Shown: positions 1 to 7,264 of the stretch, in pieces
Position numbering within the stretch: position 1 is the stretch's first letter
How the letters are laid out: the number at the start of each line of letters is the position of its first letter
Assembly (NCBI GenBank): GCA_036495715.1
Contig: DASXML010000086.1
Location: 1 to 64,000, forward strand
Source of the DNA: Scandinavium sp036495715
GTDB taxonomy: Bacteria > Pseudomonadota > Gammaproteobacteria > Enterobacterales > Enterobacteriaceae
Direction: 5' to 3'
Length of the DNA: 64,000 bases
Made by a program: the position numbers and the translations under genes
The notes under the pieces: generated by a model
Databases searched by the model: none
The model's input: the letters and a program-made list of their open reading frames with translations, nothing else
Told to the model about the DNA's origin: nothing

Positions 1-139
1 TAGCGATAATGAATTACATAACGGGATATTACAGCCAGCTCAGACCTCATCAATATAACGGTGGTTTGACGCCGAATGAATCAGAGCGATTGTTCTGGAA
101 AAACTCTAAAGTCGTGGCCAATTTTTGTTGACCACTACA
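1..139 (+). mobile_element. IS3-family transposase 3' end and right terminus (partial)
   Basis: An open frame entering from the left edge encodes about 42 residues and stops at 129-131 (TGA). It contains the motif GYYSQLRPHQYNGGLTPNES, typical of the C-terminal end of DDE transposases (OrfB) of the IS3 family, followed by the usual short tail ending in Cys. The DNA just after the stop, up to CACTACA at about 139, probably is the terminal inverted repeat, since IS3-family elements end in CA. The rest of the element lies outside the window. The exact IS name cannot be given. It borders the chloramphenicol acetyltransferase gene, which fits a mobile or recently rearranged region. Confidence 0.8.
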
Positions 140-290
140 CTCCGAGGCATTTTCTTTCCTGCTGTATAAGGATAAGCTACTCTCGCAAAGGTGTTCGTTA
201 CCAAAGCGGTTTGAGACTTGTATTCTTGCTTACTTCATGAAAATACTTATGTTTACATCTTCTTTATGATTGCAAATCAAAGGTTCAGAA

Positions 291-968
291 ATGAAAAAAA
301 CAACCCCAGAATATACACCTGTTGACTTGTCTCGTTGGGCAAGGAAGGAACATTTTGAGGTATTTCAGTCGTTTGCTCAATGTACATTCAACCAAACTGT
401 TCAATTAGACATTACCGTCCTGCTAAAAAATATAAAGGAAGCCGGCTGGAAATTTTACCCAACTATTATTTTTCTCCTTTCTAAAGTCGTAAACAGTCAT
501 GTGGAATTCCGTATGGCCATGAAGAACAATGAGCTTATTATATGGAATGACATTCATCCTAGCTATACAATTTTCCATAATGAAACGGAGACTTTTTCAT
601 CATTATGGAGTCACTATGATGGAAATATTCATCACTTCCAAAATATTTATTCAGAAGATGTCGCGCGCTATGGTGATAATCTTGCGTATTGGCCTAAGGA
701 AGAGTCTCGGGAAAATATATTTTTCGTATCAGGTATTCCTTGGGTAAGTTTTACCAGTTTTAATATGAATATTGCTAACATGCAGAACTTTTTTTCACCG
801 ATGTTCACGCTTGGGAAATATTTCAAACAAGATGGAAAAGTATTGTTGCCTCTCGCCGTTCAGGTACATCATTCCGTATGCGATGGTTTCCATGTGGCAA
901 GACTTTTCAATGAGTTACAAGAAATCTGTGATGACGTATTGAACTATTCAGATGAGTTCAATGCTTGA
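291..968 (+). CDS. catA: Type A chloramphenicol O-acetyltransferase
   Basis: This 225-residue protein transfers an acetyl group from acetyl-CoA to the 3-hydroxyl of chloramphenicol, inactivating the drug in the cytoplasm as a trimer. The catalytic motif HHSVCDGFH is intact near residue 190, with the active-site His in it, and the family motifs QTVQLDIT, FRMAMK and FSSLW are present. It resembles the type A enzymes of Tn9 and Proteus mirabilis throughout but is clearly not identical to either. An in-frame TTG lies at 270, but ATG 291 is preferred: it has AAAGG 8 nt upstream and gives the family N-terminus. A weak promoter (TTGCTT at 226, 16-nt spacer, TATGTT at 248) is possible. The gene is visibly AT-rich compared with the core genes and lies next to an IS fragment, which suggests transfer. 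Confidence 0.93.
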   Translation: MKKTTPEYTPVDLSRWARKEHFEVFQSFAQCTFNQTVQLDITVLLKNIKEAGWKFYPTIIFLLSKVVNSHVEFRMAMKNNELIIWNDIHPSYTIFHNETETFSSLWSHYDGNIHHFQNIYSEDVARYGDNLAYWPKEESRENIFFVSGIPWVSFTSFNMNIANMQNFFSPMFTLGKYFKQDGKVLLPLAVQVHHSVCDGFHVARLFNELQEICDDVLNYSDEFNA

Positions 969-1082
969 TGCGTCAGAAGCTTTGAAGATCTCATTTTATA
1001 TGGAGTTGGCAGCAAGGAGCGCAGTCATGTCTGCTTTGAGCGAGGGCCGTCATCGTTGCCTGACCGATCAAAAAATTAATAA

Positions 1083-1274
1083 CTGTTTTGCCCGCTGCAA
1101 TGGTCTAATAAAACCGGACACTTTGCTGGCGGCTGTGTTTTACACTGGGCGAGAGATGAAGGCGTGGTGCTTTCCGGAGACATTATTCAGGTCACTCCAG
1201 GGGCAGATACCCCATTCGAAGTACTTGTGCGTAGATATATCGCTAATAAAAAATTAGTGATAAAGGCTCACTGA
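1083..1274 (+). pseudogene. Possible remnant of an MBL-fold hydrolase
   Basis: The frame between the stop at 1080-1082 and TGA 1272-1274 reads GHFAGGCVLHW, then a short gap, then GVVLSGDIIQVTPGAD. This resembles the second half of metallo-beta-lactamase-fold hydrolases (a GGHF..G..LHW block followed by a metal-ligand Asp in SGD). There is no start codon with a ribosome site and no N-terminal metal motif. After the PGAD block the similarity ends, and the frame runs on through unrelated residues. I read it as a decayed fragment. An overlapping frame at 952-1257 has no recognisable domain and is judged not real. Recognition is from memory of the family, so the assignment is tentative. Confidence 0.4.
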
Positions 1275-1304
1275 TAGGTAAAGGGAAGCTAGCTAGGGTG
1301 TTAT

Positions 1305-1571
1305 TTATTTATTGAAAAACTTACCTGTAAGAACCGCCCGAGAGCCATTCCCTGCAGGGTGGATGCCTGTAATAACAAAGTACTCGGCCCCTGCTTTATC
1401 TGCCGCTTTTGATATTTTGTCCATACAACTGTTAACCGTGTCTTCGGTAACGGTAATCGTATCCACCAGCCTCATTCCTGATGCTTCTTTAAAAGAAATC
1501 TCTGTAGCAGCCATTGCTGAAGATGCGCCTGCCAGCAAAGAAATAATAAGAACAGTATTTAAAAATTTCAT
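1305..1571 (-). CDS. DUF1471 (YhcN/BhsA/McbA-type) periplasmic protein
   Basis: An 88-residue secreted protein with a clear signal peptide (MKFLNTVLIISLLAGASSAMA, cleavage after about residue 21) and one DUF1471 domain. The domain pattern is E.SF.EA..M..V.T.TVTE near the N-terminus and the closing G.....TGKFF. Members of this family in E. coli (BhsA, McbA, YhcN) are small periplasmic stress proteins affecting biofilm and acid or peroxide response; the exact role here is unknown. A GGAG lies about 9 nt before the ATG at 1571. It stands alone, convergent with the remnant on its 3' side. Confidence 0.85.
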   Translation of the reverse strand: MKFLNTVLIISLLAGASSAMAATEISFKEASGMRLVDTITVTEDTVNSCMDKISKAADKAGAEYFVITGIHPAGNGSRAVLTGKFFNK

Positions 1572-2078
1572 TTGTTGTTACTCCAATAAGACCAGCTTCC
1601 CTTTGTGAAAATCATACCAGATAAAAAGGACTAGATAGTCTTTGGTGCTCGAAATTCGGAATTTTCATTGCATTAAGGATATTTTTAAATAGCACAGTTT
1701 AGAGGAATAATTAGACCCAAGCTTTATAGGCAATACCCGCTATTTGTCGTACATAGAAGCTAAAAACTTGATGTCACTGAAAAATACGCCATGTCCCGCT
1801 CAACAAGATATAAGGAAAATGGTAAATCTGGTGACTGTTCCTGCTTAGCGGCGGGATTTATTTGTAGTCGCGAATGATTCTAAACAAAAGGGGCTAATGT
1901 CCGCTCTTGGCACACAGCCGACATTCATATTCACTCATTAGCACCAGAAAAAACAGAAGTACAAAGGCGCTGACAACCCGTCATACCAAGCCCAGCACTA
2001 TCAGCAAAATGGGCCAAATGCGGAATCAAAAAAAAGCCCCGAGGGGCTTCTTGTTCACAACTATCGACTAAACAACCG
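1572..2078. other. Intergenic region without a recognisable gene
   Basis: About 500 bases between the DUF1471 gene and yaiL. Both flanking genes run on the minus strand, so the right part is the 3' flank of yaiL and the left part holds the upstream region of the DUF1471 gene. I see an AT-rich stretch at about 1600-1720 that could carry its promoter, and a terminator near 2026-2049. No open frame with a credible start and no RNA gene is evident. Confidence 0.5.
2026..2049 (-). terminator. Intrinsic terminator of yaiL
   Basis: A GC-rich hairpin (AAGCCC / GGGCTT, 2034-2049) is followed on the minus strand by a run of T (plus-strand A-run 2028-2035). It lies 30 bases after the yaiL stop codon. 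Confidence 0.85.
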
Positions 2079-2618
2079 TTACCACATCAAATCATCTGGC
2101 ACTTTAAAGTCAGCGTACGGATCTTCTTCGTCCTGTTCTTCCTGACTTAGGGTACTGTTTAAGACGATGCTGTTGGCGTCGCGTTGGGCGATTTTGTCGG
2201 CGACGCTGGCGGGAATTATCGCGTATTGCGGTTCTGCATTACTGTCTGTCACCAGGCGTGCAATGGCGAGGCGACCGCTGATCAGCTGGGCCTGGGTGGT
2301 TTTATCCACTTCAATCTTTTTAATCAGGTTGCCGTCGGTGAAGTTAAAGCCGATGTTGCCGCGTGAAATGTCGATGCGGTTCATTTCAATCAACTGCTTC
2401 ACTTGCGCTTTATGCTCTTTTGATAAAACAGCCTGCTTTTGCTGTTCGTTCAACAGCTTATCACGCTCGATCTGGGCTTTTTTGTTTTCTTCAACCGCTT
2501 CGCGCGCTTCACGTGCCTGCACGCGTGATTTCTTGGCCGTTCTCTGGACCTTAGCGACTTTTTTGCTGGTCACTAAACCTGCTTTGAGCATCTGTTCTTG
2601 TAAGGTGAGTTTTGTCAT
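2079..2618 (-). CDS. yaiL: DUF2058 nucleoprotein/polynucleotide-associated protein YaiL
   Basis: A 179-residue protein almost collinear with E. coli YaiL. The N-terminal 75 residues are a highly charged, Lys/Arg/Glu/Gln-rich coiled coil (KKSRVQAREAREAVEENKK); the C-terminal half is the globular DUF2058 region, ending in the conserved acidic tail DPYADFKVPDDLMW. Its biochemical function is not established, though the family is described as polynucleotide-associated. It follows the cold-shock-like gene by about 30 bases on the same strand, so the two are probably co-transcribed. In E. coli yaiL sits in another neighbourhood, so the location here differs. Confidence 0.93.
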   Translation of the reverse strand: MTKLTLQEQMLKAGLVTSKKVAKVQRTAKKSRVQAREAREAVEENKKAQIERDKLLNEQQKQAVLSKEHKAQVKQLIEMNRIDISRGNIGFNFTDGNLIKKIEVDKTTQAQLISGRLAIARLVTDSNAEPQYAIIPASVADKIAQRDANSIVLNSTLSQEEQDEEDPYADFKVPDDLMW

Positions 2619-2648
2619 CTTTAGTTTCTTACCCGTTGAATATTGATG

Positions 2649-3125
2649 TCAGACTTTGAGCATTTTAACCGTGGCTTCCACGTCTATCTCATCTTCGGAG
2701 TAGATAAGTGTTGTACCCTGGAAAGTAGTGATCGCCAGTTTTTTAAGGGTGCGCATGTCACCCGGCTTAGTGTCTGATTTCGGTTTGATACTGTTCATCA
2801 GGAGACCAACAGACAGCACCGCATTTTCCTTATCAATGCGGATATCGGCCGGCACTTCTTCGCTATACACCAGGTAAGACTTGATCGACGTGAGCTTGAT
2901 TCGCTCGCCCGCGATATAGAGATATTTGCTCTCCGGCAGGACTTTCACCGCGAAAGCGGACAACCCCTTGTTATTGGTGGTGGGTTCGAAAGTCACCGCC
3001 GCGTCTTTCTTGATGAGATCCGGATTGGCGACCTTAATCACATGAAAGTAACGGTTATCACCGTTTTCATCTTTGATAAATCCAAAGCCTTTATCACTAA
3101 ACCACGTTGTGATCGTTCCGTTCAT
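2649..3125 (-). CDS. Cold-shock-domain-like protein with an extra C-terminal domain
   Basis: A 158-residue protein. Residues 1-65 look like a cold-shock (OB-fold) domain: GTITTWFSDKGFGFIKDENG followed by RYFHV, which correspond to RNP1 (KGFGFI) and RNP2 (YFHV). This predicts single-stranded RNA or DNA binding. Residues from about 70 to 158 form a second region with no family I recognise (YLYIAGERIKLTSIKSYLVYS, then TLKKLAITTFQGTTLIY), probably beta-rich. ATG 3125 is preferred over ATG 3131 because GGCGG lies 8 nt upstream of the former and only 2-3 nt from the latter. It is followed closely by yaiL, suggesting one operon with a role in nucleic-acid metabolism. Confidence 0.8.
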   Translation of the reverse strand: MNGTITTWFSDKGFGFIKDENGDNRYFHVIKVANPDLIKKDAAVTFEPTTNNKGLSAFAVKVLPESKYLYIAGERIKLTSIKSYLVYSEEVPADIRIDKENAVLSVGLLMNSIKPKSDTKPGDMRTLKKLAITTFQGTTLIYSEDEIDVEATVKMLKV

Positions 3126-3333
3126 CGCCATTTCCGCCTGATTATTCGTTTATCTACTCAATTTTTGCAGCGCGCAGTTTAAAGCACATTGCCTGCGCAG
3201 ACCATGCCTTTGCTTAAGTGTGGATGAAAACTTTCGGCTGTGCGAGGGAAGGGGGCAGCAATTGGGCAGACCGATTCGTCAGTTGACGCAAAATTCGCTA
3301 TGATCTGCTCCCACTCTTCATCCCGGCTGCCTG

Positions 3334-4023
3334 ATGTCCACGATTGTCGATACCTTTATTGCTCCTCCATGTCATGAACAGATAGCGATCCTGTATCAGG
3401 ACGCGCATCTGCTGCTGATCAATAAACCCAGCGGGCTGCTCAGCCTGTCGGGGAAGAATCCGCAAAACCTCGATTCGGTACATCATCGGTTAGTGAAGAT
3501 ATTTCCAGGCTGCACGCTGGTTCACCGTCTTGATTTCGGGACGTCCGGGCTGATGGTGGTTGCCCGTAGTAAGGCTATCAATGCCGCGCTCTGCCAGCAG
3601 TTCAGCGAGCGGTCGGTGCGTAAAGTCTACAGTGCGTTGCTGTGTGGTCACGTGGGTGATGACGAAGGTGTTATAGACGCGGCGATTGCTAAAGATCCGG
3701 CGCTGTTCCCGCTGATGTCGATTTGCGCTGTTCGCGGTAAGCCCGCACGTTCCCATTTTCGGGTTATCGAGCGTTTTTATCAGCCGGGAACGTCACTACC
3801 GCTAACGCGAGTGGAATTAAGCCCGGAGACAGGGCGCACTCATCAATTGCGCATACACTGTCAGCAGTTGGGCCACCCGATTTTAGGCTGCGATCTGTAT
3901 GGCGGGCTCGTGTTACCAGGCACTGAGCACGCACCGCGACTGATGCTGCACGCCAGCACGCTGGACTTTGTGCATCCAGTCAGCGGTGAACCGATCGCTG
4001 CCTGCAATCCCAGCCCGTTTTGA
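3334..4023 (+). CDS. RluA-family pseudouridine synthase
   Basis: A 229-residue enzyme of the RluA/RluC/RluD superfamily, which isomerises specific uridines in rRNA or tRNA to pseudouridine. The catalytic motif HRLDFGTSGLMVVA (Asp in HRLD near residue 65) is intact, and the later signature ETGRTHQLRIHCQQLGHPILG (residues about 165-185) is also complete. The length fits RluA (219 residues) rather than RluC or RluD, and there is no S4 domain. It is too divergent to be the direct RluA orthologue with confidence, and the target uridine is unknown. The start at 3334 gives a family-like N-terminus. It is divergently oriented from the cold-shock-like gene. Confidence 0.88.
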   Translation: MSTIVDTFIAPPCHEQIAILYQDAHLLLINKPSGLLSLSGKNPQNLDSVHHRLVKIFPGCTLVHRLDFGTSGLMVVARSKAINAALCQQFSERSVRKVYSALLCGHVGDDEGVIDAAIAKDPALFPLMSICAVRGKPARSHFRVIERFYQPGTSLPLTRVELSPETGRTHQLRIHCQQLGHPILGCDLYGGLVLPGTEHAPRLMLHASTLDFVHPVSGEPIAACNPSPF

Positions 4024-4199
4024 AAGCAATACACACGCTGGAGCAGGGGGGCATTCGTCCCGACTTTTGGCGACGCTTATCTCCCTAATATTAATTTTTC
4101 GGAAAGTGAATTAAGCCAGCCTGCGCGTCCATCATCCTTCTGATGACTTATAATAAGAAACTCGACGCTCTTCTTCTCACACTGACACAGGAGTAAATC

Positions 4200-4640
4200 A
4201 TGGGATTGTTCAGTTTTGTAAAAGAAGCAGGTGAAAAGCTCTGGGATTCCGTTACCGGCAGCGATCAGGGGAAAAAACTCGAAACGCACATTTCCGATTT
4301 GGGTCTTCCCGGCGCAGATAAAGTGAAGGTCGATGTTTCCGGCGATGGGACGGCGACGGTTTCTGGTGAAGGGTTAACTCAGGAAGCGAAGGAGAAAATC
4401 CTGGTTGCTGTGGGGAATGTCGCAGGCATTTCTCAGGTTAATGACAGCGTGACGGCCGCGGATGCGGGGGCAGAAAGCCGGTATTATACCGTTAAGTCCG
4501 GCGATACGCTGAGCGCCATTTCCAGGGCCGAATACGGCAGAGCGAATGAGTATCAACGTATCTTTGAAGCAAATAAACCGATGCTTAAACATCCTGACAA
4601 GATTTACCCAGGTCAGATGCTCATCATTCCGAATAAATAG
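4200..4640 (+). CDS. kbp: Kbp (YgaU)-like BON-LysM potassium-binding protein
   Basis: A 146-residue cytoplasmic protein with the two-domain layout of E. coli Kbp/YgaU: a BON domain at about residues 20-88 (DKVKVDVSGDGTATVSGEGLT, KEKILVAVGNVAGI) and a LysM domain at 94-145 (YYTVKSGDTLSAISRAEYG, IYPGQMLIIP). E. coli Kbp binds K+ and is induced by osmotic stress. The match is strong in the BON and LysM motifs but weaker between them, so this may be the orthologue or a paralogue. The ribosome site AGGAG is 6-7 nt before ATG 4200. It converges on ychF, with a terminator between them. Confidence 0.88.
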   Translation: MGLFSFVKEAGEKLWDSVTGSDQGKKLETHISDLGLPGADKVKVDVSGDGTATVSGEGLTQEAKEKILVAVGNVAGISQVNDSVTAADAGAESRYYTVKSGDTLSAISRAEYGRANEYQRIFEANKPMLKHPDKIYPGQMLIIPNK

Positions 4641-4706
4641 TCACCTTTAGCCAGTCGGTTCAGGTTGTCATATCCTCGTCTCTGGACTGCACGCTGCGCA
4701 AAGAGA

Positions 4707-4734
4707 TAAAAAAATCCACGCAATTGCGTGGATT
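4707..4734 (-). terminator. Terminator of ychF
   Basis: A perfect palindrome (4713-4734, AATCCACGCAA / TTGCGTGGATT) is flanked by an A-run at 4708-4714, which is the T-tail for minus-strand transcription from ychF. It may also stop weak read-through from the plus strand. Confidence 0.9.
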
Positions 4735-4769
4735 GTTATGTTGAGACTTAGGTAAAGCCAGTAAGAGAC

Positions 4770-5861
4770 TTAGACGTTGAACAGGAAGTTCATCACGTCG
4801 CCATCTTTTACGATGTAGTCTTTGCCTTCGGCGCGCATTTTCCCGGCTTCTTTCGCACCTTGTTCACCTTTGTAGGTGATGAAATCTTCAAAGGCGATAG
4901 TTTGCGCACGGATGAAGCCTTTCTCGAAATCGGTGTGGATTTTGCCCGCAGCCTGCGGAGCGGTCGCGCCGACAGGGATGGTCCATGCACGCACTTCTTT
5001 CACGCCTGCGGTGAAGTAGGTTTGCAGGTTCAGCAGTTCATAGCCAGCGCGGATCACGCGGTTCAGACCTGGCTCTTCCAGACCCAATTCAGCCATGAAC
5101 TCTTCACGGTCAGCGTCGTCCAGTTCAGCGATATCGGATTCAACAGCAGCGCACACGGCAACCACTACGGAACCTTCGCCTGCGGCGATTTCGCGTACTT
5201 TATCGAGGTACGGGTTGTTTTCGAAACCGTCTTCGTTGACGTTAGCGATGTACATGGTTGGTTTCAGCGTCAGGAAGCTCAGGTATTTGATGGCGGCTTT
5301 ATCTTCTTCAGACAGATTCAGCGAGCGCAGCATACCGGCGTTCTCGAGTTGTGGCAGGCATTTCTCCAGCGCAGCCAGTTCAGCTTTAGCGTCTTTGTCG
5401 CCGCCTTTAGCACGCTTCTGCACGCGGTGAATCGCACGTTCGCAGGTGTCGAGATCCGACAGCGCCAGTTCGGTGTTGATAACGTCAATATCATCAGCCG
5501 GATCGACTTTGTTATTCACATGAATGATGTTGTCGTTTTCAAAGCAGCGCACCACGTGGCCGATGGCTTCGGTTTCACGGATGTTGGTCAGGAACTGGTT
5601 ACCCAGGCCTTCACCTTTAGACGCGCCTTTCACCAGACCGGCGATATCAACAAATTCCATGGTGGTTGGCAGAATACGCTGTGGCTTGACGATTTCAGCC
5701 AGCGCATCAAGACGTGCATCGGGCATCGGTACGACACCGGTGTTCGGCTCGATGGTACAGAACGGGAAGTTGGCCGCTTCAATACCGGCTTTGGTGAGCG
5801 CGTTGAACAGGGTGGATTTGCCGACGTTAGGCAGGCCGACGATACCGCATTTAAATCCCAT
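4770..5861 (-). CDS. ychF: Ribosome-binding ATPase YchF (Obg-like)
   Basis: A 363-residue P-loop protein, the usual length of YchF/OLA1. It binds ribosomes and hydrolyses ATP in preference to GTP. The Walker A motif GLPNVGKST is at residues 9-17, switch region DIAGLVKGASKGEGLGN near 70-85, and the C-terminal TGS domain ends in KDGDVMNFLFNV. ATG 5861 is chosen over an upstream in-frame start because AAGGTG lies about 9 nt upstream and the E. coli protein starts MGFKCGIVG. It lies downstream of pth on the same strand, 115 bases away, as in E. coli, where the two form one operon. Confidence 0.98.
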   Translation of the reverse strand: MGFKCGIVGLPNVGKSTLFNALTKAGIEAANFPFCTIEPNTGVVPMPDARLDALAEIVKPQRILPTTMEFVDIAGLVKGASKGEGLGNQFLTNIRETEAIGHVVRCFENDNIIHVNNKVDPADDIDVINTELALSDLDTCERAIHRVQKRAKGGDKDAKAELAALEKCLPQLENAGMLRSLNLSEEDKAAIKYLSFLTLKPTMYIANVNEDGFENNPYLDKVREIAAGEGSVVVAVCAAVESDIAELDDADREEFMAELGLEEPGLNRVIRAGYELLNLQTYFTAGVKEVRAWTIPVGATAPQAAGKIHTDFEKGFIRAQTIAFEDFITYKGEQGAKEAGKMRAEGKDYIVKDGDVMNFLFNV

Positions 5862-5976
5862 GATGTAAATCACCTTAATCTTTGGTAATCAACCTGTTAC
5901 GTTCAACAGATTGCAGAAAAGTAAATAACTTCGCCTATTATACACGGCGCGGGGCAAAATTGCCGCTCGTCGGGCG

Positions 5977-6561
5977 TTATTGTGCTTTAAAAGCGTGTAA
6001 GCGGTTGGTGGCTTTGGTCAGACCGTCTTTCAGCCACAGTTCGGTGCAACGTACGGCCTCGTCCACCGCTTCGTCGATTAGCTTCTGTTCCGACATCGGC
6101 GGCTTACCGAGCACGAAACCGACAACTTTGTTTTTATCGCCCGGATGACCAATTCCCAACCGTAAGCGGTGAAAATTCGGGTTATTGCCGAGTTTGCTGA
6201 TGATGTCTTTCAGGCCGTTATGGCCGCCGTGGCCGCCACCGAGTTTGAATTTCGCCACGCCAGGCGGTAGATCCAACTCGTCATGGGCCACCAGAATTTC
6301 GTCTGGCGCAATGCGGAAGAAGGTGGCCATCGCCGCCACGGATTTGCCGCTGAGGTTCATAAAGGTAGTGGGCACCAGCAGGCGCACGTCCTCACCTTCA
6401 ACGTTGATGCGCGAGGTGTAGCCGAAGAATTTGCTCTCTTCGCGCAGCGGGGCGCGAAAACGATCTGCCAGGAGATCGACATACCAGGCTCCGGCGTTAT
6501 GGCGGGTCGCGGCATATTCAGCGCCCGGATTGGCAAGGCCAACAATCAGTTTAATCGTCAC
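5977..6561 (-). CDS. pth: Peptidyl-tRNA hydrolase
   Basis: A 194-residue enzyme that cleaves the ester bond of peptidyl-tRNAs dropped from ribosomes, recycling tRNA. Family residues are in place: Asn in GLANPG (residue 10), the catalytic His in TRHNAGAW (residue 20), Asp in AHDELDLP (93) and the GGGHGGHNGLKD block. The start is a GTG at 6561 with AGGAC about 8 nt upstream; this matches the E. coli N-terminus TIKLIVGLANPG and its length of 194. It is transcribed toward ychF. Confidence 0.98.
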   Translation of the reverse strand: MTIKLIVGLANPGAEYAATRHNAGAWYVDLLADRFRAPLREESKFFGYTSRINVEGEDVRLLVPTTFMNLSGKSVAAMATFFRIAPDEILVAHDELDLPPGVAKFKLGGGHGGHNGLKDIISKLGNNPNFHRLRLGIGHPGDKNKVVGFVLGKPPMSEQKLIDEAVDEAVRCTELWLKDGLTKATNRLHAFKAQ

Positions 6562-6834
6562 GTTTTTAGTCCTGAGTGAGTCGATAGCTGGCGCGTAGTG
6601 TACTGTCTGGCGCAGCGGTTGACAAAATTCTGCAAGCCAAACGGGGAATAAACGCATCATTGCGGTACTGAACCATTAGAAATGCATATAGTTCAGCGTG
6701 TTATTTGTAAAGTTTTGTTGCTCAGATGTTCGTAAATGTGATCGCCTACGCACTTACCGTTGGGTGTGTTGTCTATACTTTACACACAAGGACCAGGGGC
6801 ATTCCCTGTCAACCCAAAGTTCCGGAGGTGGCAT

Positions 6835-7110
6835 ATGAAACGCAGAAACGCTTCTCGACTCGGTAACGCGCTCATGGGTTTAGGATTAGTCGTCATGGTC
6901 GTAGGGGTCGGTTACTCTATTTTAAACCAGCTTCCGCAACTTAACCTGCCACAGATCTTCGCGCATGGCGCGGTGTTAAGCATCTTCCTCGGAGCGGTAC
7001 TTTGGCTGGCCGGTGCGCGCGTCAGCGGGCATGAGCAGGTGAGCGACAGATACTGGTGGGTGCGCCACTATGATAAACGTTGTCGCCGCGATAGCCATCG
7101 CCACGGATAG
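6835..7110 (+). CDS. ychH: Stress-induced inner-membrane protein YchH
   Basis: A 91-residue protein with two predicted membrane helices (about residues 12-31 and 44-62) and a basic His-rich tail. E. coli YchH is a small membrane protein induced by stress and regulated by CRP; its function is not known. ATG 6835 has an excellent ribosome site, GGAGGTG, 7 nt upstream. It is divergent from pth, matching the E. coli pth-ychH arrangement. A terminator follows at 7127. Confidence 0.92.
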   Translation: MKRRNASRLGNALMGLGLVVMVVGVGYSILNQLPQLNLPQIFAHGAVLSIFLGAVLWLAGARVSGHEQVSDRYWWVRHYDKRCRRDSHRHG

Positions 7111-7126
7111 CAGACGCTTTTAGCAG

Positions 7127-7153
7127 AACGGCTCCCTCGGGAGCCGTTCTCGT
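7127..7153 (+). terminator. Terminator of ychH
   Basis: An 8-bp stem (AACGGCTC / GAGCCGTT) with a short loop lies 17 bases after the ychH stop. The T-tract is weak (TCTCGTTT), so efficiency may be moderate. Confidence 0.7.
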
Positions 7154-7160
7154 TTCAGGA

Positions 7161-7190
7161 CTGCCGGGTGAGGCTTCGCTTACCCGGCCA
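7161..7190. repeat. REP-like palindrome
   Basis: The segment holds GCCGGGTGAGGC and CTTACCCGGC around a short loop, the typical shape of enterobacterial REP (BIME) units, in the gap between the convergent ychH and dauA genes. Such units often act as mRNA stabilisers or gyrase and IHF sites. Confidence 0.6.
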
Positions 7191-7264
7191 CAAATCCCTG
7201 GCGTTGTTATGCGATAACACCCGTAGGCTCGCGCAAACGCAATGCCACCGGCAATGGGCAGGGA

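Noticed and set aside
952..1257. 101-codon open frame after catA
   Set aside because: It starts inside catA, has no ribosome site or family, and the remnant in another frame explains the DNA better.
4860..5888. Open frame of about 340 codons on the plus strand
   Set aside because: It is antisense to ychF, whose sequence is conserved along its whole length.
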